16,072 nucleotides of DNA from Diplocarpon mali (lineage: Eukaryota > Ascomycota > Leotiomycetes > Helotiales > Drepanopezizaceae): assembly GCA_024741835.1 (NCBI GenBank), contig JAENRP010000590.1, positions 1-16,072 of the forward strand. Direction: 5' to 3'. This document shows, piece by piece, positions 1-9,598 of this stretch (the stretch's first letter is position 1; each line of letters begins with the position of its first letter). A program made the translations under genes and the position numbers. The notes under the pieces are model-generated. The model was not told where the DNA came from. It saw nothing but the letters and a program-made list of their open reading frames with translations, and searched no databases.

Positions 1-1
1 A

Positions 2-929
2 TTAATTATTAAAAACTCTTATATAATTCAACTTTATATAGATCTTATAGTTAGATAAAAGATTAATACTTAAGTTAAGTATAAGGAGAACATTTTATAA
101 AAGGAAAGAAATGCTAGCGATATTTATCTCTACTATACTTATTAAGTTTGTATACAACCTTTTACTACTAACCTTAATAAAGCGCCTTTTTATTTTAATA
201 AGTAGGCCTTTAAATAGGTAGGATTTATTAATTATATATACTATATAACTAGTATTACTATACCAGTCGGATTCAAGGATCTTACGAAGATCGGCTTTTA
301 AAATGTAAGTATCTTTATTATAATTATCATTTAAATTATTAAAAGTGGATTTAAGTTCAAATAACCTACTATTATTATTAAAGGTATCTGCTAAAGTTTT
401 GGCTAAATAGCCTTTTCCTTTGCCTTTCCTTAGTAGTTGCGGCCTTTAATAGGATAAGGGCAGTTTACTTTTTAACTTCTGCTTCGATTGCTTTTTAATA
501 TTAAAGCTAGCAACTATATTAATCAGTTGCCTTTTAACTTTACAATTAGTAATATTATAAGTACTATTATAGAAGTAGTATTCCTAATAAGCTCGAGGGC
601 TTATTCTGCGCTCCTTCCTCTTCTTAGGCTTATCGTTGCCTTATAACGCAGCATTTGCCGATTTAAAGCGTCCTTTAAAATCTTGCTTAATAGTTCGAAG
701 GAGGTCGATCTTCTTATAGATCTTAAGGTTAGGTTAGATAAGAAGAGATTGTTTTATAATAGTAAACTTAAGAGGGAAGCTATTAAGTAGGAAATTAAAG
801 AGCTAGGTTTCCTTAAAAGTTATAGCTATCTTAGAATCTATAGCTCTTACTCTCCTTCTTACTTTACGCAGTATAGATTAAGCAAAGTCTATATTTATAT
901 TTATATTATGGAGACCTGAGATGGATAGG
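2..929 (-). pseudogene. Ty1/copia retrotransposon Gag and protease remnant
   Basis: Read on the minus strand in one frame, this is the end of a copia Gag followed by the start of Pol. A Gag helix region with the family-like string LFNFLLNSFP lies near 780-830. A basic stretch (KPKKRKERR) precedes a degraded zinc knuckle at 542-580, where Tyr stands at the expected first two Cys and the His, and only the last Cys remains. At about 200-275 comes the copia protease start: DWYSNTSY matches the usual DWYxDxGAS, with the catalytic Asp now Asn (complement of 254-256). The following NVLLILNLSINLL matches the conserved 'NVLYVPxLSxNLLS' segment of this family. Stops in frame are TAA or TAG, as expected for mutated Gln codons. 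The element is cut by the left window edge, so integrase and RT would lie outside. The frame stays open of TGA through the 935-1058 insert and may continue to about 1300, but that part is weak. Identification as copia is firm, limits are not. Confidence 0.75.
586..605. repeat. 20-bp inverted repeat in copia Gag remnant
   Basis: AATAAGC at 586-592 and GCTTATT at 599-605 are perfect 7-bp arms around TCGAGG. It lies just before the degraded zinc knuckle of the minus-strand Gag. It does not belong to the 23-bp palindrome family described elsewhere in this window: length, arms and encoded residues differ. Confidence 0.3.
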
Positions 930-932
930 TCT
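912..932. repeat. short inverted repeat beside the candidate LTR
   Basis: AGACCT at 912-917 and AGGTCT at 927-932 are perfect 6-bp arms around a 9-base loop, directly abutting the left TCTTA flank. No function can be assigned; it may be chance. Confidence 0.3.
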
Positions 933-1063
933 TATGACATATATCATATGATCGGCGTAAGATGGTAGGAGGATAAAAGGGCCACCTTTTATATATAGAG
1001 ATAGCGCGCGTTACTATAAGTATTAAATATACCTTATACTTAAGACTTATTCCTAACATCTTA
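930..1063. mobile_element. candidate 124-bp solo LTR with 5-bp target duplication
   Basis: The segment 935-1058 begins TGACATATATCAT and ends TTCCTAACA, so it has the TG...CA ends of an LTR. It is flanked by identical pentamers TCTTA at 930-934 and 1059-1063, the usual target-site duplication size for LTR elements. Inside are a TATA-like run (TATATATA, 990-997), a GC-rich GCGCGCG just after it, and more G than the neighbours. Just inside the left end, TATGA (933-937) and TCATA (944-948) form a small dyad. It sits within the minus-strand copia remnant; insert plus one duplication is 129 bp, exactly 43 codons, so it does not shift that frame. It is shorter than most fungal LTRs, so a small non-autonomous LTR element is also possible. 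A 5-bp match in AT-rich DNA can occur by chance. Confidence 0.45.
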
Positions 1064-1320
1064 TCTAAGAGAGCCCGCTTATAGTACTTCCTCCTCTTGT
1101 TTTTAAGTCTTCCCTTAGGCCTATTCTTATATTATCTCCCTTCTATTTTATATTAATAACTTACGCAAGGACCGATTTCTTAAGATTTCTATCCTTATAT
1201 AACCTTATCAATCTCTTAGTTTATAGATAAAAGACCGGCCTTTAAAATACATCTTTAAAATACTTATAGTATTTTAATTAACTTTAAAACCCTTATCCTT
1301 AATCACTTAATTACTTAAAA
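1064..1320. other. unresolved boundary between copia and gypsy remnants
   Basis: On the minus strand the copia Gag frame continues here with only Gln-type stops and an occasional TGA, giving Arg-, Glu- and Gln-rich sequence, but nothing I can match to the Gag N-terminus. On the plus strand the gypsy Gag frame becomes credible only from about 1320. I see no LTR, primer-binding site or polypurine tract that would mark where one element ends and the other begins. Confidence 0.3.
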
Positions 1321-1824
1321 CTATTGATTTTCATTTAGCAATTATTAACAACTTTAGAATTTCCCTTTTCGGCTCTGCTTTAAAAACCCCTATTTTCTTC
1401 CTTAACTTTAAGATTTTCGGAATTTTCGGCTTCTTAATATAAAAAGTTTAGCAAACCCTATAATAGCAATCTCAAATAGCAGTAGTTTTAAGTACTTAAG
1501 TAATATTAAGTGCAAACTCCAATTAGAAGTGCCTCCTTAGAATCTTTAGAAATCCGAATCTAATAATTTAGCCGCCTTAGCTTAATAGAACTTTAAAAAT
1601 TGCCTTAGAATTGTCTCTAAAGACCCCTTTATTCTAAGGATTAATAGGAATTAGCTTAAAGGCTAAGAAAAATCTTAGATATAAACCTTATCTTAGAAAT
1701 TAGTCTTAGATTAAATAAACCTTATCTTATTACAATTAGTCGCAATGCTTCTATTAGCTATTTAGTATCTACTTAAAATCTTTTAATAAACTTAGATTAA
1801 ACTTTTAGCAGAATTCAGAATTCT

Positions 1825-1847
1825 ACTTTTAAGCTTAGCCTATAAGT
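1825..1847. repeat. 23-bp palindromic element, copy 1 (gypsy Gag)
   Basis: Starts ACTTTTAAGCT and ends AGCCTATAAGT, a degraded copy of the consensus arms ACTCGCRGGCC / GGCCYGCGAGT. In the Gag frame it reads T-F-K-L-S-L-stop-V, where the consensus octapeptide is T-R-R/G-P-G/S-L-R-V. Its register helped choose the Gag reading frame here. Confidence 0.6.
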
Positions 1848-2833
1848 AAGAGGATAAAAAGACGTCCTTAAACAACTTAAGACTGCTACTTACTTTTTTA
1901 ATATTAATACTAGAAAATACTAAAAATAATAATAATTTTAAACTTTTTACTAACCCTTTATTTAAATCTTTTCAAACTCGTCTTAGTCACTTTAAGATTG
2001 ACTCGGATTTTAAATATTCTTTAAGCCTTTTTGAATTTCGAAGTACTCCTTTTAGCAATCAATCTCGCAATATTAAAGCTTCCCCTTTACCTCTTATAGA
2101 TTGTATTAACTCGGACGGTTAATATAAAACAATAATAGTCGCATTTAAGGCTATTATTAGTCATTTTCTCCTCCCTAATTCCCCTAGCGCTCCTTACTTT
2201 ATAGGCGCTAATATTACTGATTTCCTTAAGTAATATAAGGAAACTTATTACGATTTTAGTATTATATAAAAGGATATGATTTCTCGACTTCCTTACTATT
2301 ATAATTATATAAGTAAGGATATTATTAAGTCCCTTTCTAAATAGAAAACTTATAGTTTATAGGAACTCCTTATTAAGGCCTTTAAATCTGAATTTTGCGA
2401 ATTTAATAAATAGCAGATTCGCAATACCTTAGCTTTCTTAAAGGAATTTGTTCTAATCACTTATACTCCTAAGGAACTTAAGAACTACTATTAGACTTTT
2501 ACTTATATATCAAATACCTTAATTAGCTAGAAAATACTTAGCAAAGTTGAAAGAGGCCGCCTTTTCTTACTTAGATTACCTACTAGCCTTTGAAATAAGA
2601 TTATTAAGCATTTTAAGATTAATAAGTAAGACCTTATAACCTTTGCCTTATTTGAGGAATTCTCGGCCTTTACTTTGAAATCAGATCTTAGTAAGAGAAC
2701 TATTAATACTATAAAATAGGAAAAAGCCCTTACTCCTTCTTATACTAAAGACTTTAAGAATCTGGTTTAAGAATACTCGAAAGCTTTAGAAGTTATAGAA
2801 GAGGCAAAGAAGAACCTAGTAGTTATACCTTTC

Positions 2834-2856
2834 ACTCGCAGGCCCGACCTAAGAGT
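2834..2856. repeat. 23-bp palindromic element, copy 2 (gypsy Gag)
   Basis: Left arm ACTCGCAGGCC is intact; right arm is GACCTAAGAGT. In the Gag frame it reads TRRPDLRV, nearly the consensus octapeptide. Confidence 0.8.
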
Positions 2857-3300
2857 AAGATCCAACCTTAGAATTAAGGAACTTAAGACCTAATTTGTAA
2901 AACTCTAAATCCAAAGCTTAGAAACTAGGATTAATAATCTTTTATAAGAAAAATAGCATATTTCCTAGTTTAGTAATAAATAAAACTCAGCTACTATAAG
3001 CCAACCTAGTAGTTCCTATTACCAGACTCTTGCTTCTTATCATTTGGAATAACTAGCTAATATAAGAATATAATAGCTGATTGAAAAAGGAGGAATTGAT
3101 CCTAACTAGCACTTTGCTAATATTAATACTATAAGGTACTAAGGAAATGGCAATAGAAGGCGACTAACCTACAACTTTTACAATAATAAAGAACCTAACT
3201 GCACTTTATATAAATACTATAACGATTGCCCTCTTTTCCTTCGTTTTATTAACACTAGGGTTATATATATTAATAAGTATGAGATGCTTTATATTAGAGA

Positions 3301-4715
3301 TCCTAGGCTAGAAGCTATCCTTATTAAAAAGCACTAGAATCGCTTATAGTTACAAACTATTTAAATAATAATATATAGTATAAAATAGGATAAGAATTTG
3401 GTCGAACGATAGCATATTATAAATATAAACGCTAAAATTCCAACTTATATATATATAGGTCTAATTAGCAACCTACTTAAGGGAGTTCTTAAGGACTTAG
3501 CTTCTAATCAAATAATTATAGAAGTTAAAGGTATCTCTATCTTAGGATAGGTTAATAATAACGTATCTACTAATATTAATACTACTTCTATATCTAGAAA
3601 CCCTTAGAATACTTAGCGTCCTTCTAGATCTACTACTCCCTTAATACTAATAAAACTAGCTAAAGTCCAGAAATCAATACGTATAACTTAGGAATTTTAA
3701 TATAGAGTCTAAGCGCTAAAAGATACCTAATAATTTGGAACTATAGTAGATAAAGATAAAGCCGATATAGTAGACGAATTAATTAGAGATATAATAGATA
3801 AAGATAGCTTTAAGCTTAAAGATTAAGAAGTTGAAGTTATTGCATAGACCCTTGACCTTAAACGAAAGAGATAGATATTAAAATAGGAAAAATTCATTAA
3901 TAAATACGCTAGTTCAATTGCAATAGAGAAAGCTATAGAGAATATTATAGCTTAGCAAATTAATCTTATATTTAAAGACCTATTTAGTTTAATTAAACGC
4001 TTTAATAAAGTGCTAAGAAAGCATATCCTAGTTGCCTTTAAAGATTTGAATAATAATAAGGAAATGGAAATTATAATATAAAAGAACTTTAAGAAGCACT
4101 TAGCCTTAATTAAATGTCTTTAGATTGCAAAAGATAAAGGAACTTAAAGATATTATAATATTATAGTAATAGCTTTAATATCTTAGAATATTAATCGAAA
4201 TTGTTTAGCAGTTGCAATAAAAAGCCCTATTATTATTTATTTAATAGAAGAATCAGTTAAAGTAAAGGCTCTAATCGATTATAATTTAGAAGTTAATATA
4301 ATAATTAGAAAAGTGGTAGAAATAGCTCGATTGATAATCGTTAGTAATCGACTCCTTATTTATTCGACTATCTTTAGATTAAAATACAATTTTAATAGAT
4401 AAGTGAAAAATGTAAAGGTTAAAGTTAAAGGAATCGTTAATTATACTAACTTTCTAATAATAGAGAATTCTTTAAATAATATTCTTTTAAAAATGCCCTT
4501 TATTTTAGAATCTTAGCTAATATTTAACTATCTTAAAGAAGGTCTTATAAAAGCTAGTCTTTAGAATATAGATCGATCTTTAAAAGGATAAATAGTTATC
4601 GCAAGAGATATAGCCGAATTTTAAAATAAGGTTTCGAGAAACGATTAGCTAATATAAGGGCTAGGCTTAATACTAGTAAAGGAAGGCACCTAGCAAGGAG
4701 TTATAGCAAAAGAAA
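3301..4715 (+). pseudogene. gypsy Gag C-terminal linker and aspartic protease remnant
   Basis: The frame continues from Gag core without a shift. The first 850 bases encode a Lys/Asp/Gln-rich linker without recognisable motifs. The retropepsin core is at about 4255-4335: VKALIDYNLEVNIIIRK corresponds to the family pattern 'vkALlDsGaevNvi', with the catalytic Asp kept (GAT at 4277-4279, preceded by C) while the following Ser-Gly has become Tyr-Asn. The flap and C-terminal region (KVKGIVNYTNFLIIENSLNN, about 4420-4470) follow. The frame ends in a run of stops just after 4715, where the next frame takes over. The protease processes Gag-Pol into mature proteins in active relatives; here it cannot. 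Confidence 0.6.
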
Positions 4716-4749
4716 GGTAAGTTTGCTAATTTTGAATAATAGAGATTTG

Positions 4750-4772
4750 ACTTGCGGTTTTAAACTAAGAGT
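4750..4772. repeat. 23-bp palindromic element, copy 3 (gypsy linker)
   Basis: Arms ACTTGCGGTTT and AAACTAAGAGT are strongly mutated but 23 bp long; the frame reads TCGFKLRV. Same frame as copy 4, 162 bp downstream. Confidence 0.65.
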
Positions 4773-4911
4773 TAAATCTGGAATTTTGAAAAATGGTATA
4801 ATTAGCGTTTTATTAGAATAATAATTAAGAAAAAAGAAAAATAAGGCAAAAAAGAAGGTTTATTTTATAAATTTCGATAATTTACTAATCATTTTAAAAA
4901 ACTTAAAAACC

Positions 4912-4934
4912 ACTTATAGGCTAGACCTGCAAGT
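4912..4934. repeat. 23-bp palindromic element, copy 4 (gypsy linker)
   Basis: Arms ACTTATAGGCT and GACCTGCAAGT; the frame reads TYRLDLQV. All differences from consensus are C-to-T or G-to-A, as RIP would make. Confidence 0.7.
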
Positions 4935-5339
4935 AAAAAACAATAAAATTACTAATAACATTTCCATCTACGCACTTTAAATTAATAACTTAAAAATTCT
5001 TTTATTTATTTTTAAAAAGGAAAATTCGAACTATTTTATAGGATTTAATAAAAAAGGAAAGAAGTAGAGAAGTATAATACTAGCTAATATTCAAACTATA
5101 TATAAAAGTAAGGCTAATAAAGTATAATTAGTAGATTAGGGAATCTCTAATAGCTTAAAGCCTAAAGGACTAGATAATTGGTTTAAATAAGATAAGAAGC
5201 TTCGACCTCTAAAGCCGGGTAGCAAATTTAATAAGTTTATTATAGGCAGATTTTCTAATAAACCCATCAGATATTAGCTAATAAAAGAACGTTTTAATAT
5301 ATTAAAATTAGAGAAGACTTAATAGAATAAAAACGCAAA

Positions 5340-6360
5340 CTACTTTATAAAACCTTAATAAATCGAAAGGACGCTTTAGCTTTTGACTAAACGGAACTTA
5401 GCCAAATTCAAAAAGAGGTTACGCCTTATATTAAGATTAAGACAATACCTTATAAAGCCTAATAAGAGAAAACATTCAAGGTCCTTAAAGCTCTTTAAGA
5501 AAAGGTAATCGAAATATTAAAGGATAGGCTAAAGTAAGGTATTCTTAAGTTCTATAATAGCCTTTATAAGAATAAATAGTTCTTAGTTGCTAAGAAAGAG
5601 AAGGGAACTTATAAATTAATAATAGTAATAGTAGAGATGAACCGAGTAACTATTAGAGATACTAATATTCCTTTAAATATAGATAAGTTCTTAAATAAAT
5701 TCGCAGAATTAACCTATAGCTCTTTTGTTAACTTCTTTTTTAAATACAACCAATTTATTCTTAATATTAAATTAAGAGATATAATAGCAATTCAAACCCC
5801 TTTTAAGCTACTTCGGATAATAAGATTACCTTAAAAGGCTATAAATTCGATCGCTTAATTTATTTAAGTAATCTATAAGATACTAGTAAATTATATACCT
5901 AATATTACGCTCCCTTATATAAACGATATAAGAGTAAAAGGATTAAGATCATTTTATAATTATAAAGAAGTTCTCCTTAATATATAACAATTTATAATAG
6001 AACACATTTAGAACTTAAATTAAGTACTTATATAATTCGAAAGGGTAAGAGCAACAATTAGTCCAAAGTTATAATACTATCTTCTATCGATAGAAATTGT
6101 TAGTTTTATTACTAATTCTAATAGCCGAAGTCCTTAGAGGGCTAAAGTATTTAAAATCGATAAATAAAAGAGGTATAATAATATGGCAAAAGCCTGCGCA
6201 TTTATTAGCATTATAGTATACTATTGCATTTAGATTAAAGATTTTATTAAAAAGGCAGTACCTATTTATACCTTATTTTAGAAAGGGGCTAAGTTTCAAT
6301 AGGAGGAACCCTAAATAGAGGCTATAAAACAATTGAAGTAAGCGTTGATTAAAGTGCTAT
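5340..6360 (+). pseudogene. gypsy reverse transcriptase remnant
   Basis: This is the best preserved part of the element. It would copy the RNA genome into DNA. The order is IKTIPYKAQ, a long helix KVIEILKDRLKQGIL, then FLVAKKEKGTYKLI and MNRVTIRDTNIPLNIDKF (residues from 5637). Motif A is VNFFFKYNQ, with the catalytic Asp replaced by Asn (AAC at 5730-5732). The primer-grip side motif LLRIIRLP ends at 5834, where a TAA stands exactly at the Gln of the family's LPQG. The YxDD box at 5916-5927 reads YIND, again with one Asp lost. A thumb-like region follows with FITNSNSRSP. The 66-codon open stretch 5637-5834 is only a gap between two mutated Gln codons, not a small gene. Confidence 0.9.
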
Positions 6361-6800
6361 ATCTAATTAAAATAGACTATAGAGCTGACGCTAAGCTAAT
6401 TATACTAATAGTTAATATAAGCTTAATCAGATAAGGTGCCGTCTTTTAATAAGCTAATAGCTAATAGAAAAGATATCTAGCTTGCTTTAAAAGTGGTCTT
6501 TAGAATCCAGCGGAGATAAAGTATAATACTATTAAACGAGAATATAAAGGAGCTTTGAAAGTAATGAAAAAGATAAGAAGCGACCTTTATAATACTTATT
6601 TCATCTTTAAAACTAATGCTAAAGTGCTAATAGAACAATTAAATAGAGTTATAAGCGACCTACTTAAAGCCTTATTAATAAAATGGATTACTTAAATAAG
6701 ATTAATGGACTTTAAAGTTAAATATATTTTAAAAATGAAAAATACTACTATAGACGGCCTTTTAAAAAGAACTCGCCCTTACCCCTTTAATTTAATTAAA
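6361..6800 (+). pseudogene. gypsy RNase H remnant
   Basis: RNase H removes the RNA strand during reverse transcription. The domain continues directly from RT in the same frame. ADAKLIILIVNISL holds the first active-site position, Asn instead of Asp (AAT at 6414-6416). TIKREYKGAL keeps the catalytic Glu (GAA at 6540). The next site, FKTNAKVLIEQLN, has Asn in place of Asp at 6615. TTIDGLLKRT near 6750 keeps the last Asp (GAC at 6753) and matches the usual 'aADgLSRr' end of this domain. Confidence 0.85.
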
Positions 6801-6877
6801 GAAAACGAAATAGATATTAATAAGTAGATAGAGAATAAAGTTAATTATCTATTAATATATTGCCTTAAAGGGACTCG

Positions 6878-6900
6878 ACTCCCGGTTCTAGCCTACGAGT
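6878..6900. repeat. 23-bp palindromic element, copy 5 (gypsy integrase linker), out of register
   Basis: Arms ACTCCCGGTTC and AGCCTACGAGT. It is preceded by an extra ACTCG (6873-6877) that repeats its own first bases. In its own register it would read TPGSSLRV, but the surrounding pol frame reads TRLPVLAYEL through it. It is the only copy not in register with its host gene. Confidence 0.6.
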
Positions 6901-8312
6901 TAAATAAGAGAATTTTATCACTTAACTACTTAAGTGACTTTAAAGAAATCGCGAAATTTTTAATTATACTTAAATAACTAAAGACAATTGCTTTTAAGGA
7001 TTTTTAGAAATTCAAAGCTAAAGCTCTGATTTATCTAATATAAGGAGAACGATTATTTAAAAGAAGCGATAACTCATACCTTATATAACTCTATTTAAAT
7101 AATAAAAAACTAAAGGCTAAGGCTATTTAAGATATTTATAAGAAAACTGGCTACTAAGGAGCTAAATCTACCTACTACTAACTCTTAAGGAAATTCTTTT
7201 AAAAGGGTTCTTTTAAAGATTGCAAAGCTTTTATAAAAAGTTATATCCCTTATTAGAAACGAAAACCTAATTGTAAAGAGAATCCCCTATTCCTAACCTA
7301 GCCATTAGGCCTTTTCTATAAAGTCAGTCTTAATATTATATAAGTACTAATAACCGAAAATAGGATTATATATTCTATTTTAGTAAAGGAAGACCTATTA
7401 AAATGGCCTAAAGGACAACCTTTAAAATCTGCTAACTTTGAATCTATTGTAAAGTTCTTTTAAAAAGATATAGTCTATTACTATAAACTTTTTAACAAAT
7501 TAACTATTAATAAGGGCCTTAAAAATAAAGGAGTAGTTAAAGCTTTTTTGTAAAAATATAGCATTAAATAGGTTTAAATCTTAGCATATAACTTAAAAGC
7601 TAATAGAATAGTAGAGCGAGGATATTGCGATATTCTTAATAGGCTATCTAAAGTTACTTGCAAAGGATTTAAAAATTAGATAAAACACTTTTATAAAATA
7701 CTCTTTACTTATTAAATGATAATTTATAAACTAATTAGAATTATACTATTTTTCCTTATCTATAGTAAAGAGGCATAGCTTCCTTTTAAATCCTAATAGC
7801 CTATTTAAAGATTATTCAACTATAGTTAAATTTAGAACTATTCTGATTTGCTTATAATAAGATGCTAACAACTTAAGCTCTAAGATATAGATATAAAGGA
7901 AATCATTTTGCAAAAGAAACGATATTAGGAAAAAGCTAAGGAAGCATAAGCTGCTTTTAAAGTATTTAAAACGCACCCTATTTAAAAAGATAATCTTATC
8001 CTAGTCTATGATATTATAAGAAGTATTAATATATTAGTAGATACTAAACTTAACTATTAATAGCTTAGTCTATTTAAGGTTAAGTCTAAGTAGAAAGAAA
8101 AGGGATACTATTCTCTTTAAGAACTTAATAGAATTGATATTAAAGGAACCTTCGCAGCTAACCGATTAAAGCGCTTTTATTAATACGACTAGACCTTATT
8201 CCCTTTAAAAGACGAATTAGAAATTGATATAACTTCCGAATCTTTTATAAGAATTAATAGCAATATAAGCAATTTTAAACCCTTAGATAAAGACCAAGAT
8301 TTTTCTAATTTA

Positions 8313-8335
8313 ACCTATAAGCCAGTCCTGCGAAT
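8313..8335. repeat. 23-bp palindromic element, copy 6 (gypsy pol tail)
   Basis: Arms ACCTATAAGCC and GTCCTGCGAAT; the pol frame reads TYKPVLRI. More divergent than most but same length, register and encoded pattern. Confidence 0.55.
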
Positions 8336-8418
8336 AAAGAATATTAAAATACCTAACTAATCGCAACCCTAAGTTATTATTCCTAAAATATCCGAAGAAC
8401 GCAAATGGGAATACTAAA

Positions 8419-8750
8419 TGATTTCCTAGCCTATCAATTGTCCTACCTTCCTCTAATCCTTATTTTTATATTTTTAGTAAAGTCGCCTCCTTTATTATTT
8501 AAGATATAGATCTTTTAAGATCACTTTAAATTCTTACTTACTCTAACTTATTTTATATTCTTAATATTAGCCTTTAATTATAGCATTCCTATTACTTTCC
8601 TTAAATAATAAATAAAAAGTCTAATTTCCTTAATATATATATAGCAAACCTATTATAGCTTATATGCCCTTTTAATTCTTATATCCTATTGAACTTTCTT
8701 ATTTATACTCCCTATCTTTTATAAGTAATATACCTTTAAAGAACTTATAA
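8419..8750. other. T/C-rich spacer before gene A
   Basis: This spacer separates the gypsy pol stop from gene A. The plus strand is rich in T and C with short TATA-like runs (for example TATATATATAG near 8633). It could be the old promoter of gene A. I looked here for a gypsy 3' LTR (TG...CA ends, similarity to 900-1320) and saw none. The gene A frame stays free of TGA back to about 8664, so the true start could be upstream of the one chosen. Confidence 0.35.
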
Positions 8751-9575
8751 ATGGTTTTATTTACTATAATAGGAGATAAATAAGTACTAATTATAAACTT
8801 CTCTTAAGATAGCAGAGCTATTGTATTATTAGAGAACTTCAAATCGACCTACGTAGCTTTAGGAGATATAAAGTAATAAAAACTCCTTTTAGCTTATGCG
8901 AATGCTATTAATAACCTTTTAACCTAAGTGGCCCTTGGAATTCTCTAATTTAATAACTTCCTAACTAAAGAATTAAGATTAAAGGGAATCTTTAAAAAGG
9001 AATTCTTAGCCGACGCAGATTAATATATAACCTTAGCTAATACTTTTAAAATGAACTAAGATAAAAGGGAAAAATCTATTTAATAATTGGATAATTTAGC
9101 TACTAATAAGAGAGGACTCCTATTTCGTTCGCGCTTCTTAATAAATATTGATTCTAATAATAGAAGGCGAGTATTATTAAAAATTCTTAAGGAAAACACT
9201 CCTATAGCTAGAGCTATTTAAATTCTCAATTTCTTTATCATTTAAGAAGGAGTAGTAAAATTCTAAGGCAATTGAATTCGCAATCGCAGATTTATAGGCT
9301 TATTTAATATAGTACTTATAGTAGCTGATAAGGCTATAAAAAGATCAAATTGGACTGCAGATATTACCTTACCTAATAGTACTATTATTAATATACTAAG
9401 GCTTTGCGCTTTTGCTTATAGTTTACTTATTTTAAAAGAGAATTAAACTCTTATACTAGGGTTTAGACGAGATTTCTTTAATAATAAAGAAGGGAATTGA
9501 TTATTTATAGTTAAGCCTGCTTTAAAATTCGCTTCTTAACCTAAAGATATAATAAGTACTAAACTATATAATTTA

Positions 9576-9598
9576 ACTCGCGGTCTTAGACTAGGAGT
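9576..9598. repeat. 23-bp palindromic element, copy 7 (gene A)
   Basis: Arms ACTCGCGGTCT and AGACTAGGAGT; the gene A frame reads TRGLRLGV. It aligns with copy 10 in gene B, both about 31-33 residues after a shared FNNK. Confidence 0.8.

Larger units (their letters stand above)
1321..3300 (+). pseudogene. gypsy Gag remnant
   Basis: Gag forms the particle that packages element RNA. From about 1321 to 1900 one frame is open apart from Gln-type stops, giving a Gln- and Ser-rich N-terminal part. The frame then slips by one base before about 1980. The core starts near 2189 with APYFIGANITDFLKQYKETY and goes on to ISRLPYYYNYISKDIIKSL, matching the 'P.F.G.n...FL..fe..c...gi...d.....lp.Y' pattern of ascomycete gypsy Gag. 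Helical, Lys- and Gln-rich sequence follows. A zinc-knuckle remnant lies around 3161-3230 (NCTLYKYYNDC), where Tyr probably replaces Cys and His. Two 23-bp palindromes are embedded, at 1825 and 2834. The true start codon cannot be fixed; ATG codons may have become ATA. Confidence 0.65.
4690..5330 (+). pseudogene. gypsy protease-to-RT linker, in a third frame
   Basis: One frame is open from about 4690 to 5330 except for TAA/TAG at Gln positions. Its end (GISNSLKPKGLDNWF, then KLRPLKPGSKFNKFI near 5140-5240) resembles the segment preceding RT in ascomycete gypsy polyproteins, so this is part of the same polyprotein after a minus-one or plus-two slip. Two copies of the 23-bp palindrome lie here at 4750 and 4912, exactly 54 codons apart and in the same register. 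The frame changes again at about 5300-5340, where KLLYKTLINRKDALAFDQT leads into RT. Confidence 0.6.
1321..8418 (+). mobile_element. degenerate Ty3/gypsy retrotransposon, Gag-Pol
   Basis: The domain order Gag, aspartic protease, reverse transcriptase, RNase H, integrase on one strand identifies a Ty3/gypsy-type element. The coding frame changes at about 1900-1980, 4680-4720 and 5300-5340, and is constant from there to the TGA ending at 8418. All other interruptions are TAA or TAG at Gln positions or TGA at Arg or Trp positions. The similarity is to the gypsy polyproteins widespread in filamentous ascomycetes, judged from motifs such as MNRVTIRDTN in RT and VKAFLQKYSIKQVQ in integrase (Q restored from TAA/TAG). 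No LTR pair could be seen, so the element is either truncated on both sides or its LTRs have mutated beyond recognition by eye. Confidence 0.85.
6801..8418 (+). pseudogene. gypsy integrase and C-terminal region remnant
   Basis: Integrase would insert the cDNA into the chromosome. A linker (6801-7100) carries one palindrome at 6878. The zinc-binding region around 7130-7260 shows Tyr where the HHCC ligands are expected (TGYQGAKSTYY, SYIPYQKRKP, Q from TAA). The catalytic core begins LFYKVSLNIIQ, with first Asp now Asn (7332-7334); the second, TINKGLKNKGV, is also Asn (7509-7511). The Glu in RIVERGYCDI is intact (GAG at 7614). Downstream, about 7900-8260, is a charged C-terminal domain ending in the beta-rich part AANRLKRFY. 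The tail holds another palindrome at 8313 and ends at TGA 8416-8418. I see no clear chromodomain. Confidence 0.85.

Noticed and set aside
4715..4745. Intron starting at GTAAGT (4717-4722) as the cause of the Gag-to-Pol frame change
   Set aside because: A good donor-like sequence, but the next coding frame is already open at 4690 and the only nearby acceptor would make an intron of about 26 bases, too short; a simple frameshift is more likely.
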